A DNA stretch of 64,000 bases from CATQGW01 sp965242565 (lineage in GTDB: Bacteria > Chloroflexota > Dehalococcoidia > Bin125), in assembly GCA_965242565.1 (NCBI GenBank), contig OZ251457.1, positions 620,001-684,000 on the forward strand. Reading direction: 5' to 3'. Positions within the stretch are counted from its first letter, which is position 1. Every line of letters starts with the position of its first letter. Shown here piece by piece: positions 27,348 to 36,863 of the stretch. The notes under the pieces were generated by a model that saw only the letters and a list, made by a program, of their open reading frames with translations, searched no databases and was not told the origin of the DNA. Both the position numbers and the translations under genes were made by a program.

Positions 27348-27378
27348 AACTGGCACTCTCCATTAGAGAGTGCCAGTT
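27348..27378. promoter_or_regulatory. CIRCE-like HrcA operator 1
   Basis: TGGCACTC and GAGTGCCA are separated by nine bases (27351-27375). The match extends to 12-bp perfect arms (27348-27359 and 27367-27378). CIRCE consensus is TTAGCACTC-N9-GAGTGCTAA. No good -10 box follows this copy. Confidence 0.8.
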
Positions 27379-27432
27379 CGTGATTAACGTCACAATCAAA
27401 GTGTGCTTTGGACTACAGATCATGGCGTGATC

Positions 27433-27461
27433 TGGCACTCTCTCCCTGAGAGTGCTAGAGT
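27433..27461 (+). promoter_or_regulatory. CIRCE-like HrcA operator 2 overlapping a promoter
   Basis: TGGCACTC, nine bases, GAGTGCTA (27433-27457). TGGCAC (27433) can act as -35 and TAGAGT (27456-27461) as -10 with a 17-base spacer, so a bound HrcA repressor would cover the core promoter of the gene at 27507, as at known heat-shock genes. Confidence 0.82.
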
Positions 27462-27506
27462 GGCCTCAACGACCCAACAGCCCACACGGGCGGAGAGGAT
27501 TAGACC

Positions 27507-28022
27507 ATGGCACGCCTGACGCTTGACGGACAGCCCACCGGACAGCCCACGCAGTCCTCGGAGATCGTCCACCGCATCTTCGACGCGGCCGATCATCTGG
27601 AGCTGGCCGCCGCCTTCTACGACGCGCAGAGCCTCGCGCCGGTCGAGCTGCGGCGCGCGATGCGGGCCCTCGCTCGGCGCGACGGCGCCGCCTCGATCGA
27701 CGAGCGCACCCGCGCCGCGCAACTGCGCCTCCGCGCCTGGCTCGCGCTCGACGTCGAAGAAGCTCGCGTGATCGCCCGCGCCTTCGACGACGCCTTCCTC
27801 GATCTGCCCGAGAGCTGGCGCGAGCGCTCGCGCGAGATCGAGTTCTCCGTGATCATCAACGGCCTGCACGCCCGCGAGTTCCGGCAGCTCACCCGCATCC
27901 TGCCCTGGCTGCGCGACTCCGAGGGCACCAGCTGGCTGCTCGACCACCTGCCCGACGAGGACCCCGCCGACGCCCTGTCCGACGCCACCGGCCAGCCCCA
28001 ACTGGCCGTCGCCGCCCCCTAA
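27507..28022 (+). CDS. unknown protein under predicted HrcA heat-shock control
   Basis: The 171-residue soluble, mostly helical, Arg- and Ala-rich protein starts at ATG 27507 with GGAGAGG eight bases upstream. I recognise no domain. It is neither GroES, DnaK, Hsp20 nor HrcA, the usual genes behind CIRCE. Its core runs from FYDAQSLAPVELRRAMRAL to RILPWLRDSEGTSWLLDHLP, with an acidic tail (DHLPDEDPAD). Two CIRCE operators upstream and a strong hairpin after the gene make it a single-gene stress-controlled unit. It may be a chaperone-related or protective protein; that is inference. Confidence 0.75.
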   Translation: MARLTLDGQPTGQPTQSSEIVHRIFDAADHLELAAAFYDAQSLAPVELRRAMRALARRDGAASIDERTRAAQLRLRAWLALDVEEARVIARAFDDAFLDLPESWRERSREIEFSVIINGLHAREFRQLTRILPWLRDSEGTSWLLDHLPDEDPADALSDATGQPQLAVAAP

Positions 28023-28067
28023 ACCACGGACGTCGCGCCCTGAGGTAAGCCGCGGCCGTCGTGCCCT

Positions 28068-28104
28068 AAAGCGACTGGGCGGGCACCGTCCCGCCCAGCG
28101 CTTT
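28068..28104 (+). terminator. intrinsic terminator-like hairpin
   Basis: AAAGCG-A-CTGGGCGGG and CCCGCCCAG-CGCTTT pair across a six-base loop with one bulged A, and the 3' side ends in CTTTCC. It lies 46 bases after the HrcA-linked gene. Confidence 0.6.
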
Positions 28105-28164
28105 CCCCCCGCCCCTCGTCATTCCCCCCTCTTTCCTCGTCATTCCCGCCCCTTCTTCCTCGTC

Positions 28165-28186
28165 ATTCCCGCCCCAGAGCGGGAAT
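28165..28186. repeat. family B hairpin, tail-less
   Basis: ATTCCCGC and GCGGGAAT pair around a six-base loop. Two further half copies (CGTCATTCCC) lie just upstream at 28117 and 28138. The tail CAAACCCAAC is absent here. Together with the next repeat this accounts for the 430-base gene-free stretch. Confidence 0.7.
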
Positions 28187-28224
28187 CTCCCTGCGCCTGC
28201 CTCCACCCCCTCGCCCCCAGGATC

Positions 28225-28374
28225 CGTCGTTCCAGACTTGATCTGGAACCCAAACCCAACTCCCTTCGCGGCGTGAGGGTCCCGAGCGGTCCCCTAACGA
28301 GCGTGCGCGGGGACTCCGGGGCTTGGTCCCGCGAACGACCGCCGTATGGGCCCCAGATCAAGTCTGGGGCGACG
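28225..28374. repeat. family B MITE-like element, 150 bp
   Basis: The left end is CGTCGTTCCAGA-CTTGA-TCTGGAACC followed by CAAACCCAAC. The right end is CCGCCGTATGG followed by the inverted hairpin GCCCCAGATCAAGTCTGG and GGCGACG. Each terminal repeat is itself a hairpin. The internal part holds no ORF. The same ends in the opposite orientation bound the element at 36864-37015. Confidence 0.75.
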
Positions 28375-28453
28375 GGAAAAGGGCGCGCGCGTGAAAAAGG
28401 GGGAGCGCGACGGAGCAGGCGCCGGCAGGCGGAGCAAGGCCCGGCGATCGGCC

Positions 28454-28813
28454 TCAGGCAGCCTCAGACGGCTGCGCCTGCTGCACGACGGCGGCGAAGC
28501 CCTCGGGATCGTGGACAGCCAGCTCGGCCAGCACCTTGCGGTCGATCTCGACGCCGGCCTGTTTGAGACCGTGAATCAGGCGACTGTAAGAGAGCCCGTG
28601 CAGGCGCGCGGCGGCGTTGATCCGCTGGATCCAGATGCGCCGCATGTCGCCCTTGCGCTCGCGGCGGTGCGCGTAGGCGTAGCTGAGCGCGTGCAGACGC
28701 GACTCGGAAGCGCGGCGGTAGAGCCGATTGCGTACGCCGTGGTGCCCCTTGGTCTGGCGCAGCACCTTCTTGTGGCGACGCCGCTCGCGCGGTCCGCCCT
28801 TCACTCTCGGCAT
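28454..28813 (-). CDS. rplT: ribosomal protein L20
   Basis: The 119-residue protein is highly basic and begins MPRVKGG, with the family blocks GHHGVRNRLYRRA, RRIWIQRINAAAR and GLSYSRLIHGLKQAGVEIDRKVLAELAV. L20 is an early assembly protein of the 50S subunit and in some bacteria represses its own operon. It is last in infC-rpmI-rplT. Confidence 0.97.
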   Translation of the reverse strand: MPRVKGGPRERRRHKKVLRQTKGHHGVRNRLYRRASESRLHALSYAYAHRRERKGDMRRIWIQRINAAARLHGLSYSRLIHGLKQAGVEIDRKVLAELAVHDPEGFAAVVQQAQPSEAA

Positions 28814-28857
28814 GTCGCTCCCACCCTTCCGGTCGGCCTCAGACGGTCGTTAGCTCG

Positions 28858-29064
28858 CTACGGCGAGCCGTAGGGCAGCAGCCGGCGCACGCGCCGCTGC
28901 TCGCCGTGACGCTTCACGCTGTGCATCCGCTGCTGCTCGCGCAGCGTGCTCTTGCGCTTTTTCTGTTTGTTGTGGCCGCGGTAGCCCTTCATCCGCAGCA
29001 CCTTGCCGGTGCGCGTGATCCGGAAGCGCTTCGCCGCCCCTTTGTGCGTCTTCATCTTCGGCAT
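28858..29064 (-). CDS. rpmI: ribosomal protein L35
   Basis: The protein has 68 residues from ATG 29064: MPKMKTHKGAAKRFRITRTGKV is the classic L35 amino end. The longer frame upstream is rejected. It lies between infC and rplT, the usual order. The carboxyl end (GEQRRVRRLLPYGSP) fits the family. Confidence 0.96.
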   Translation of the reverse strand: MPKMKTHKGAAKRFRITRTGKVLRMKGYRGHNKQKKRKSTLREQQRMHSVKRHGEQRRVRRLLPYGSP

Positions 29065-29138
29065 CGAGAACACCGCCTCACAGCCGCGCGTTGCCGTCGC
29101 GCAGCAGCCTGCGTCGCTCAGCCTACGCGGCCGTTGGC

Positions 29139-29732
29139 TCACGCGCCAGCGGTCTCGGCGGTCTCCTGGGCGGCCTCTTCCGCAGCCTGCCGCGCGCGCG
29201 CTTCGATCTTCGGCTTGTCCGCGGCCACGATCACCGACATGAAACGACCCTCGGTCGAGATCGGCTTCTCGCGCACGACCGGAACGCCGTCCTCGTCGAG
29301 CGCGCTCAGCATCTCTTCGATCCGCTCCACGCCGATTTCGCGGTGCGTAATCTCCCGACCGCGGAACTGCACCGAGATCTTGACTTTGTCGCCAGCCTCC
29401 AGAAAACGCGAGGCGCGCCGACGCTTGGCGTCCATGTCGCTGCGCCCGATGTTCGGCCGCATCTTGATCTCGTGCAGCGAAGCGCCCTTCTGGCGCCGCC
29501 GGCCCTCGCGCTCGCGCTTGGCCTGCTCGTACTTGAACTTGCCGTAGTCGAGCATGCGGACGACAGGCGGTCGCGCATCGGGCGCGACCTCCACCAGGTC
29601 CAGCCCCTGCGCGTGGGCAAGGTCCAAGGCCTGCATCGTCGGCATCACGCCGAGCTGTGTGCCGTCTTCGCCGATCACGCGCACTTCATGCACCCGGATC
29701 GCTTCGTTGGTCCGCTGTTCGCGAGTCGCCAG
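29139..29732 (-). CDS. infC: translation initiation factor IF-3, non-AUG start
   Basis: The IF-3 core (YGKFKYEQAKREREGRR, then IKMRPNIG) and carboxyl domain (VQFRGREITHREIG) are intact. IF-3 proteins begin with a segment like RTNEAIRVHEVRV; here that segment is encoded upstream of the first GTG (29693) and no ATG is available. GGAGG (29739-29743) stands six bases before CTG 29732 and three before ATT 29735. CTG is taken as the start, with ATT possible; both are in the set of rare initiators used by infC genes for autoregulation by IF-3. The product has about 197 residues. It is first in infC-rpmI-rplT. Confidence 0.85.
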   Translation of the reverse strand: MATREQRTNEAIRVHEVRVIGEDGTQLGVMPTMQALDLAHAQGLDLVEVAPDARPPVVRMLDYGKFKYEQAKREREGRRRQKGASLHEIKMRPNIGRSDMDAKRRRASRFLEAGDKVKISVQFRGREITHREIGVERIEEMLSALDEDGVPVVREKPISTEGRFMSVIVAADKPKIEARARQAAEEAAQETAETAGA

Positions 29733-29856
29733 AATTCGCCTCCGCTTCCCGTCGGTTTGGCCCCTCTGCCGGAGCTGCGTTGCCGAGCCTCCTCGACTCG
29801 TTGTCTGGCTGGCAAGCCTAGCGAATTGCGCGCCGCCGTGCCGAGCGGCGGCCCGC

Positions 29857-30375
29857 TCAATCCTCGTCGGCTTGCAGCACCAGCAGCAAATCCCCCTGAT
29901 CCACCGTATCCGTCGCCGCGACCGCCAGCTCGCCGATCGTGCCCGCCGCCGGCGAGCGAATCTCGTTGTTCATCTTCATCGCCACGATCACCAGCAGCGG
30001 ATCGCCCTCCTCCACATGATCCCCTGTGCCGACCAACACCTCCGACACCTGGCCCGTCATCGGCGCCGTGAGCCGCACAGCGCCGGCAATCGCCGGCGCC
30101 AGCGTGTCGAACGAACCCGCCGCGCTGCGCTCGATCTCCACCGCGTAGCGATCCGGGCCCACGTAGAGGTCGAGCGCCGCGCCGTCGCGTTTGATCGCCA
30201 CGGGCGTCCGCCGACCGTCAATCCGCAGCCGGAAGAGCGTGTTGTCGTCCAACGATTCGAGCACCACCGAGTATTCGGCGTCGCCCAGACGCGCCACGAA
30301 ACGGCCTTCGCCGTCGTCCTCAACCGCGACCTCGCGCAGCTCGCCGCCCACGTTCAGCCGGTAGTTCTTCGCCAT
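29857..30375 (-). CDS. accB: biotin carboxyl carrier protein, PccA-tail type
   Basis: The 172-residue protein starts at ATG 30375, inside the 3' end of accC (22-base overlap). The carboxyl 75 residues are a biotinyl domain with AMKM (biotin Lys 134) and the thumb-free barrel PMTGQVSEVLVGTGDHVEEGD. The amino half (YRLNVGGELREVAVE...FRLRIDGRRTPVAI) looks like the linker domain found between biotin carboxylase and biotinyl domains in propionyl-CoA carboxylase alpha chains. AccC plus this protein thus make up a split PccA. No carboxyltransferase is in the window, so the acyl-CoA substrate is open. Confidence 0.9.
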   Translation of the reverse strand: MAKNYRLNVGGELREVAVEDDGEGRFVARLGDAEYSVVLESLDDNTLFRLRIDGRRTPVAIKRDGAALDLYVGPDRYAVEIERSAAGSFDTLAPAIAGAVRLTAPMTGQVSEVLVGTGDHVEEGDPLLVIVAMKMNNEIRSPAAGTIGELAVAATDTVDQGDLLLVLQADED

Positions 30376-31895
30376 CCCTGCTCCACGGGGTATCTGCGGC
30401 CGCGGGCGGAAGTCGCCCACGGATTGCGTCGACTGGGCGCGCCGCGCTCGGCTTCGGCGCGCTCGCCCTGCGTGTGAAAGAAAACCGCCGCGGCAATCGC
30501 CGCGCGGTTCGCCGTGCGCTGGCGCTCCTCGGGATCGAGCACCTCGTGCTCCTCAATGAAGGTGGTATCGATCTCCCCGGCCAGGAAGCGCGGCTCATCG
30601 AGCAACGCCTGGTGGAACGGCACCGACGTGCTCACGCCGAGGATCAGATATTCGCCCAGCGCCCGCTGCATCCGACGAATGCACTGATCGCGCGTCTCTC
30701 CCCAGGTGATCAGCTTGCCGATCAGCGAGTCGTACCAGGGACTCACGCCAACGCCGCGCGCCAGCATGCTGTCGAGCCGCACTCCAGGCCCGCCCGGCTC
30801 GCGGTACCAGGCGATCGGCCCCACGGAGGGGGTGAAATCGCGGTAGGGATCCTCGGCCGTGATCCGGCACTCCATTGCCCAGCCGCGAATCGGGCGCTGC
30901 TCGCGCGTGTAGCCGATCGGCAGCCCGCCCGCGATCCGCAGCTGGTCCTGCACCAGATCCACGCCCCGCACCAGCTCCGTGACGGGGTGCTCCACCTGTA
31001 GGCGGGTGTTCATCTCGAGGAACGCGAACTCATCGCCCCAGACGAGGAATTCGACGGTGCCGGTGCTGGTGTAATCGCAGGCCGCCGCGGCTTGCAGCGC
31101 GGCCTCTTCCATCCGCAGCCGCAGCTCGGGCGACATGCCCGGCGCGGGCGCTTCCTCCACCAGCTTCTGGCGGCGGCGCTGAATCGAGCACTCGCGCTCT
31201 CCCAGCGCGACCAGATTGCCGACCTGATCCCCGACCACCTGAATCTCGATGTGCCGCGCCGGACGAATCAGCTTCTCGACGAATACAGCGTCGTTGCCGA
31301 ACGCCGTGCGCGCCTCGTCCTGCGCCTGATCGATCGCCCGCTCGAACTGATCGGCCGCCTCGACGGTGCGGATGCCGCGCCCGCCGCCGCCCGCAGCGGC
31401 CTTGATCACCACCGGATAGCCGATCTCTTCCGCGATCTCGCGCGCCTCGCGCGGATCGCTGATCGGATCAATCGCACCGGGGATGATCGGCACCCCCGCC
31501 TTCTGCATCGTGCGGCGCGACTCGATCTTGTCGCCCATCAACTCGATCGCCTCCGGCGACGGGCCGACAAAAGTGATGCCGGCGTCGCGGCAGGCGCGCG
31601 CGAAATCCGCGTTCTCTGAGAGGAAGCCGTAGCCCGGATGGATCGCGTCGGCCCCGCTCTCTCGCGCGGCGCTGAGAATCGCGTCGATGTCCAGGTAGCT
31701 CTGCGCGGACTCGGGCGGACCGATCAGATGCGCCTCGTCCGAGAGGCGCACATGGCGCGCCGTCACATCGGCCTCCGAGTAGACCGCCACGGTGCGGATG
31801 CCGAGATCGCGCGCGCCCCGAATCACGCGCACCGCGATCTCCCCGCGGTTGGCGATCAGCAAAGTGCGGATGGTGGAGTCCTGACCGCGCATCAC
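30354..31895 (-). CDS. accC: biotin carboxylase subunit of acetyl/propionyl-CoA carboxylase
   Basis: The 513-residue protein starts at GTG 31895 or ATG 31892. Blocks: LLIANRGEIAVRVIR, DAIHPGYGFLSENADFA, the ATP-grasp Gly loop KAAAGGGGRGIR, ERECSIQRRRQKLVEEAPAP, EFAFLEMNTRLQVEHPVTE and RGWAMECRITAEDP. It carboxylates the biotin on AccB with bicarbonate and ATP. It is about 60 residues longer than stand-alone AccC; the extra tail overlaps the accB start. A perfect 16-bp palindrome lies between its promoter and start. Confidence 0.95.
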   Translation of the reverse strand: MMRGQDSTIRTLLIANRGEIAVRVIRGARDLGIRTVAVYSEADVTARHVRLSDEAHLIGPPESAQSYLDIDAILSAARESGADAIHPGYGFLSENADFARACRDAGITFVGPSPEAIELMGDKIESRRTMQKAGVPIIPGAIDPISDPREAREIAEEIGYPVVIKAAAGGGGRGIRTVEAADQFERAIDQAQDEARTAFGNDAVFVEKLIRPARHIEIQVVGDQVGNLVALGERECSIQRRRQKLVEEAPAPGMSPELRLRMEEAALQAAAACDYTSTGTVEFLVWGDEFAFLEMNTRLQVEHPVTELVRGVDLVQDQLRIAGGLPIGYTREQRPIRGWAMECRITAEDPYRDFTPSVGPIAWYREPGGPGVRLDSMLARGVGVSPWYDSLIGKLITWGETRDQCIRRMQRALGEYLILGVSTSVPFHQALLDEPRFLAGEIDTTFIEEHEVLDPEERQRTANRAAIAAAVFFHTQGERAEAERGAPSRRNPWATSARGRRYPVEQGWRRTTG

Positions 31896-31903
31896 GCTGC
31901 TTT

Positions 31904-31919
31904 CACTCGATCGAGTGAC
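31904..31919. promoter_or_regulatory. perfect 16-bp palindrome, candidate operator of accC
   Basis: TCACTCGATCGAGTGA is a perfect dyad nine bases before the accC start and ten bases downstream (minus strand) of TATGAT (31934-31929). Such a site suits a TetR- or GntR-type repressor of acyl-CoA metabolism. No regulator gene is adjacent. Confidence 0.6.
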
Positions 31920-31928
31920 CAGCAGCGA

Positions 31929-31934
31929 TCATAC
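31929..31934 (-). promoter_or_regulatory. -10 box of accC
   Basis: TATGAT on the minus strand lies 34 bases before the accC start, in the 74-base gap after thrS. No good -35 box is visible at 17-18 bases. Confidence 0.45.
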
Positions 31935-31969
31935 CTGCGTGCGGACCAGTGGGATACGCGCAGCCCGGA

Positions 31970-33775
31970 TCACGCAGGAACCAGTGCCCGCGACGCCACG
32001 GCGTCCGAGAGCAGCTCGCGGAACTCCGCGAGCTGCATCGCGCCCAGATCCTCGCCGCCGCGCACCCGCACCGCCACCGCGCCCGCCTCGGCCTCGCGGT
32101 CCCCAATCACCAGCAGATACGGAATCTTCGCGCGCTGCCCGTTGCGGATCTTGGCCTGCATCCGCTCGTTGCCGTCGTCCACATCCACCCGCAGGCCGCC
32201 CGCCCGCAGCTCCGTCTCCACCTGCCGCGCCCAGTCGAGATGACGGTCCGCGATCGGGATGCAGCGGGCCTGCACGGGCGCGAGCCAGGCCGGAAACGCC
32301 CCGGCGTAGTGCTCGATCAGGATGCCCAGGAAGCGCTCCAGCGAGCCGTGGATCGCGCGGTGAATCACGACCGGCGTGCGCCGCTCGCCGTCCTCGGCCA
32401 CGTAGACGCAGCCCAGCCGCGCCGGCTGAATCAGATCCAACTGCACCGTCGAGAGCTGCCACTCGCGGCCCATCACGTCGCTGACGAAGAGATCGGCCTT
32501 CGGTCCGTAGAAGGCTGCCTCGCCTTCCTGCTCTACATAATCAACGCCGGCGGCGTCGAGCGCGCTGCGCAGCGCGTCGACGGCCGCGGACCAGGCCTCG
32601 GGATCGTCCACAAACTTGCCCTCGCCGCCGGGCAGCGAGAACTCGTAGCGGAAATCAGTCAGGCCATAGGTGGAGAGCAGCGTGCGCACCAGCTCGAGCA
32701 CGCGCCCCACCTCGTCGGAGACCTGCTCCGGCGTGCAGAAGATGTGGCAATCGTCCTGCGTCAGCGAACGCACGCGAGTGAGGCCGCCGAGCTGGCCCGA
32801 CTTCTCGTAGCGGTAGAGCGTGGCCTGCTCGGCGTAGCGCAGGGGCAGCTCGCGGTAGGAGTGCAGGCCGGTGTTGTAGAGCGTCATGTGGACGGGGCAG
32901 TTCATCGGCTTGAGGTAGTACTCCGTCTCGCCGTCGACCATCGCCGGATACATCACGTCGCGGTAGTTCTCGAGGTGACCGGAGCGCTCGAAGAGTTCGG
33001 AGCGGGCCAGGTGCCCCGTCCACACCTCGGTGTAGCCGCGCTCCAGCTGGAGCTCGCGGATCAGCCGTTCCATCTCATTGCGGATGATCGCGCCGTGCGG
33101 CAGCAGCAGTGGAATGCCCGCGCCGATCTCCTCGGCGAAGGTGAACAGACCGAGCTCGCGCCCGAGCCGGCGATGGTCGCGGCGCTGCGCCTCTTCGAGG
33201 CGCGCGAAGTGATCGTCGAGCTCTTCTTTTGTGGCGAAGAGCGCGCCGTAGACGCGCTGTAGCTGGGGGCGCGTCTCGTCGCCGCGCCAGTAGGCGCCGG
33301 CGACGTTGGTGAGGCGGAAGGGGCCGATCTGGCGGGTCGTCTGCACATGCCCGCCGCGGCAGAGGTCGGTGAACTCGGCGTGTGCGCAGAGGCCGACGCT
33401 GTCCGCGTCGGCGCTGAACTGCTCGATCAGCTCCAGCTTGTAGGGCTGGTCGGCGAAGCGCGCGCGCGCGTCGTCGAGATCCGTCTCGCTCCAGATGAAG
33501 CGGTGGTTGCGCTTCATCTCCTTGCGCATCCGCCGCTCGATTTCCTTGAGGTCGGCAGGCGTGAGCGGGCGGGGGAGGTCGAAGTCGTAGTAGAAGCCGT
33601 CGGCGATCGGCGGTCCAATCGCGATCTTGCCCTCCGGAAATAGCTGGAGCACGACCTGCGCGAGCACATGCGCGGCGGAGTGCCGCATCCGCCGCAGCCA
33701 CTCCTCGGCGTCCACCTCATCCGAGCCGGCAATCGGCGCGACCGCTGCTTCCTCATCAACCTCCTGCTGCGCCAC
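31970..33775 (-). CDS. thrS: threonyl-tRNA synthetase lacking the TGS domain
   Basis: The 601-residue enzyme starts at GTG 33775 with GGAGAGG eight bases upstream. The editing domain carries H32-SAA-H36 and CRGGH; the class II core has KPMNCPVHM, RYEKSGQLGGLTRVRSLTQDDCHIF and TPVVIHRAIHGSLERFLGIL. The anticodon domain is complete. The amino-terminal TGS domain (about 60 residues) of E. coli ThrS is missing and replaced by an acidic 25-residue lead. tRNA-Val is 25 bases upstream on the same strand. Confidence 0.96.
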   Translation of the reverse strand: MAQQEVDEEAAVAPIAGSDEVDAEEWLRRMRHSAAHVLAQVVLQLFPEGKIAIGPPIADGFYYDFDLPRPLTPADLKEIERRMRKEMKRNHRFIWSETDLDDARARFADQPYKLELIEQFSADADSVGLCAHAEFTDLCRGGHVQTTRQIGPFRLTNVAGAYWRGDETRPQLQRVYGALFATKEELDDHFARLEEAQRRDHRRLGRELGLFTFAEEIGAGIPLLLPHGAIIRNEMERLIRELQLERGYTEVWTGHLARSELFERSGHLENYRDVMYPAMVDGETEYYLKPMNCPVHMTLYNTGLHSYRELPLRYAEQATLYRYEKSGQLGGLTRVRSLTQDDCHIFCTPEQVSDEVGRVLELVRTLLSTYGLTDFRYEFSLPGGEGKFVDDPEAWSAAVDALRSALDAAGVDYVEQEGEAAFYGPKADLFVSDVMGREWQLSTVQLDLIQPARLGCVYVAEDGERRTPVVIHRAIHGSLERFLGILIEHYAGAFPAWLAPVQARCIPIADRHLDWARQVETELRAGGLRVDVDDGNERMQAKIRNGQRAKIPYLLVIGDREAEAGAVAVRVRGGEDLGAMQLAEFRELLSDAVASRALVPA

Positions 33776-33800
33776 CGCTGCTGCCTCTCCGCGATTGGGG

Positions 33801-33877
33801 TGGTGGGCGATACTGGACTTGAACCAGTGACCTCCGCGATGTCAACGCGGCGCTCTAGCCAACTGAGCTAACCGCCC
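33801..33877 (-). tRNA. tRNA-Val (GAC)
   Basis: A complete cloverleaf reads from G 33877: acceptor GGGCGGT pairs with ATCGCCC, anticodon arm CCGCG-TTGACAT-CGCGG gives anticodon GAC, T arm ACTGG-TTCAAGT-CCAGT. Discriminator A and an encoded CCA end at 33801. Confidence 0.96.
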
Positions 33878-34038
33878 CCGCAGCCTGCCAAGCTGCATGC
33901 AAGGCCGCATGCTTGCAGCTGCGCTTTCCAGCGTAGCCGATCAAGCCGCATCAGGCGCGCCCTCTCCTCCGTCATGCCCGACCCTCTTCCCCCGTCATTC
34001 CAGCGCACGCGGGAACGGCGCCGCAATCTGTTAACCCG

Positions 34039-34067
34039 TTGACGGATGCGGCGAGATTGGCTAGCGT
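34039..34067 (+). promoter_or_regulatory. promoter of the tRNA-Lys/tRNA-Leu unit
   Basis: TTGACG (34039), 17 bases, TAGCGT (34062) match the promoter form found at the SRP RNA and higBA loci. It lies 130 bases upstream of tRNA-Lys. Nothing else is seen in 33878-34196 except a degraded family B remnant near 33993. Confidence 0.6.
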
Positions 34068-34196
34068 TCCGCGCACGACGTCGGCGGTCCGTCAGGAGAG
34101 CACAGATTGGCGCATCCACGCCCGACACGCGGTGTAAGCTTGCCAACGGGACGCGCGAGCGTTCCGGGACGGTGCAGCCTTGCGCCGCGCAGCGAT

Positions 34197-34272
<76 letters not shown>

Positions 34273-34355
34273 ACGCCTCGCCCATATCGTTCGCCTCTGC
34301 CCGCCCCGGGCGGCCCTCCGCGCCGCTTGCGGAACCGCGGCAGATGCGCGCGCAG

Positions 34356-34440
34356 GGGGAAGTGTCGGAACTGGCAGACGAGCATGACTTAGAATCATGT
34401 GCCGAAAGGCGTAGGAGTTCGAGTCTCCTCTTCCCCACCA
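34356..34440 (+). tRNA. tRNA-Leu (TAG)
   Basis: Acceptor GGGGAAG pairs with CTTCCCC; the anticodon arm CATGA-CTTAGAA-TCATG gives TAG. A long variable arm (TGCCGAAAGGCGT) marks a class II tRNA. CCA is encoded. It is separated from tRNA-Lys by 83 bases. Confidence 0.96.
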
Positions 34441-34504
34441 CCCGCGCGCCGCGCGAGCGCGCCGCCCGAACCGTTCGGCGGCGCACCCACGAAGGAGTCC
34501 TCTG

Positions 34505-35534
<1,030 letters not shown>

Positions 35535-35542
<8 letters not shown>

Positions 35543-36824
35543 GAACGACCAGACCACCAACGGCGAAGAACAACAGGACGCGGCGGCGGCTACGGCCGAG
35601 GCGGCGGCGCCCGAAGCCAGCCAGGAGGCGGCGGCGGGGACGATGACGCCGGAGCAGATGCGCGAGGCGGCGGCGGCGAGCGTGAACCTCTCCGCCGCGG
35701 CAATCGCCGATGTCGGCGGCGGCGGACGCACCGAACCGCACGACAACACGCTGCTCGCGGTGCAGGACCTCAAGATGTACTTCCCGGTCACCGCCGGCCT
35801 GCTGCTCAAGCGCAAGGTCGCCGACATCAAGGCAGTGGACGGGATCACGTTCTCCGTGCGGGAGGGCGAGACGCTCGGCCTCGTCGGCGAGTCCGGCTGC
35901 GGCAAGTCCACCACCGGACGGGCGATCCTCCAGCTCTACCGCCCCACGGCGGGCAATGTGCTGCTCTCGCCGCCCCGCTACACCAGCCACATCGTCGCCC
36001 ACCACGAGGACGCCCGCGAAGAGGCGGCCGAGCAGGCCGCGCTCGACGCCGATTCCTCCAACGGCGCGAGCGGCGCCGGCGACGCGGTCGATCTGACCAC
36101 GCTGTCGGGCCGCAACCTGCGCGCCTACCGGCGCCAGATGCAGATGATCTTCCAGGACCCCTACGCCTCGCTGAACCCGCGCATGAGCGTCGGCAGCATC
36201 GTCGCCGAGCCCATGGTGATCCACGGCCTCCAGCGCGGACGCCGCAAGGAGCGCGTCCGCGAGCTACTCGAAACGGTCGGCCTCAACCCCTACTTCGCCA
36301 GCCGCTACCCGCACGAGTTCTCCGGCGGCCAGCGCCAGCGGATCGGCGTCGCCCGCGCCCTGGCCGTCGAGCCCGCCTTCATCGTCGCCGACGAGCCGGT
36401 CTCCGCGCTCGACGTGTCGATCCAGGCCCAGATCATCAACCTGCTCGAAGACCTCCAGGCCGACTTCGGCCTCACCTATCTGTTCATCGCCCACGACCTC
36501 TCTGTCGTGCGCCACATCAGCCACCGCATCGCGGTGATGTACCTCGGCAAAATCGTCGAGCTCGCGCCCTCGGACGAGCTCTACGAAAACCCGCTGCATC
36601 CCTACACGCAGGCGCTGATCTCGGCGGTGCCGATCCCCGACCCGGCGGTCGAGCGCCGCCGCGAGCGGCTGATCCTGACCGGCGATGTGCCCAACCCAAT
36701 CGCGCCCCCGCCCGGCTGCAACTTCCACACGCGCTGCCCGATCGCAATCGACGTCTGCCGCGAGGAAGACCCCGAGTGGCGCGAGATCGGCACCGAGCAC
36801 TACGTCCGCTGCCACCGGGTGTAG
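35535..36824 (+). CDS. oligopeptide-type ABC ATPase, OppF-like, with extension and insertion
   Basis: The 429-residue ATPase starts at ATG 35535 with AGGAGG eight bases upstream. The first 70 residues are a low-complexity Ala/Glu-rich extension not seen in OppF. Walker A GESGCGKST is at 118-126, Q loop FQDPYASLNP near 207, signature FSGGQRQRIGVARAL and Walker B FIVADEPVSALDVS. Between Walker A and the Q loop about 40 extra, acidic residues (142-186) are inserted where OppF normally has a short segment. The CxxxC-type tail (FHTRCPIAIDVC) is present. Confidence 0.92.
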
Positions 36825-36863
36825 GTAGCTCACCTCACAATTCCGTCATCCCTGCCACCCTTT

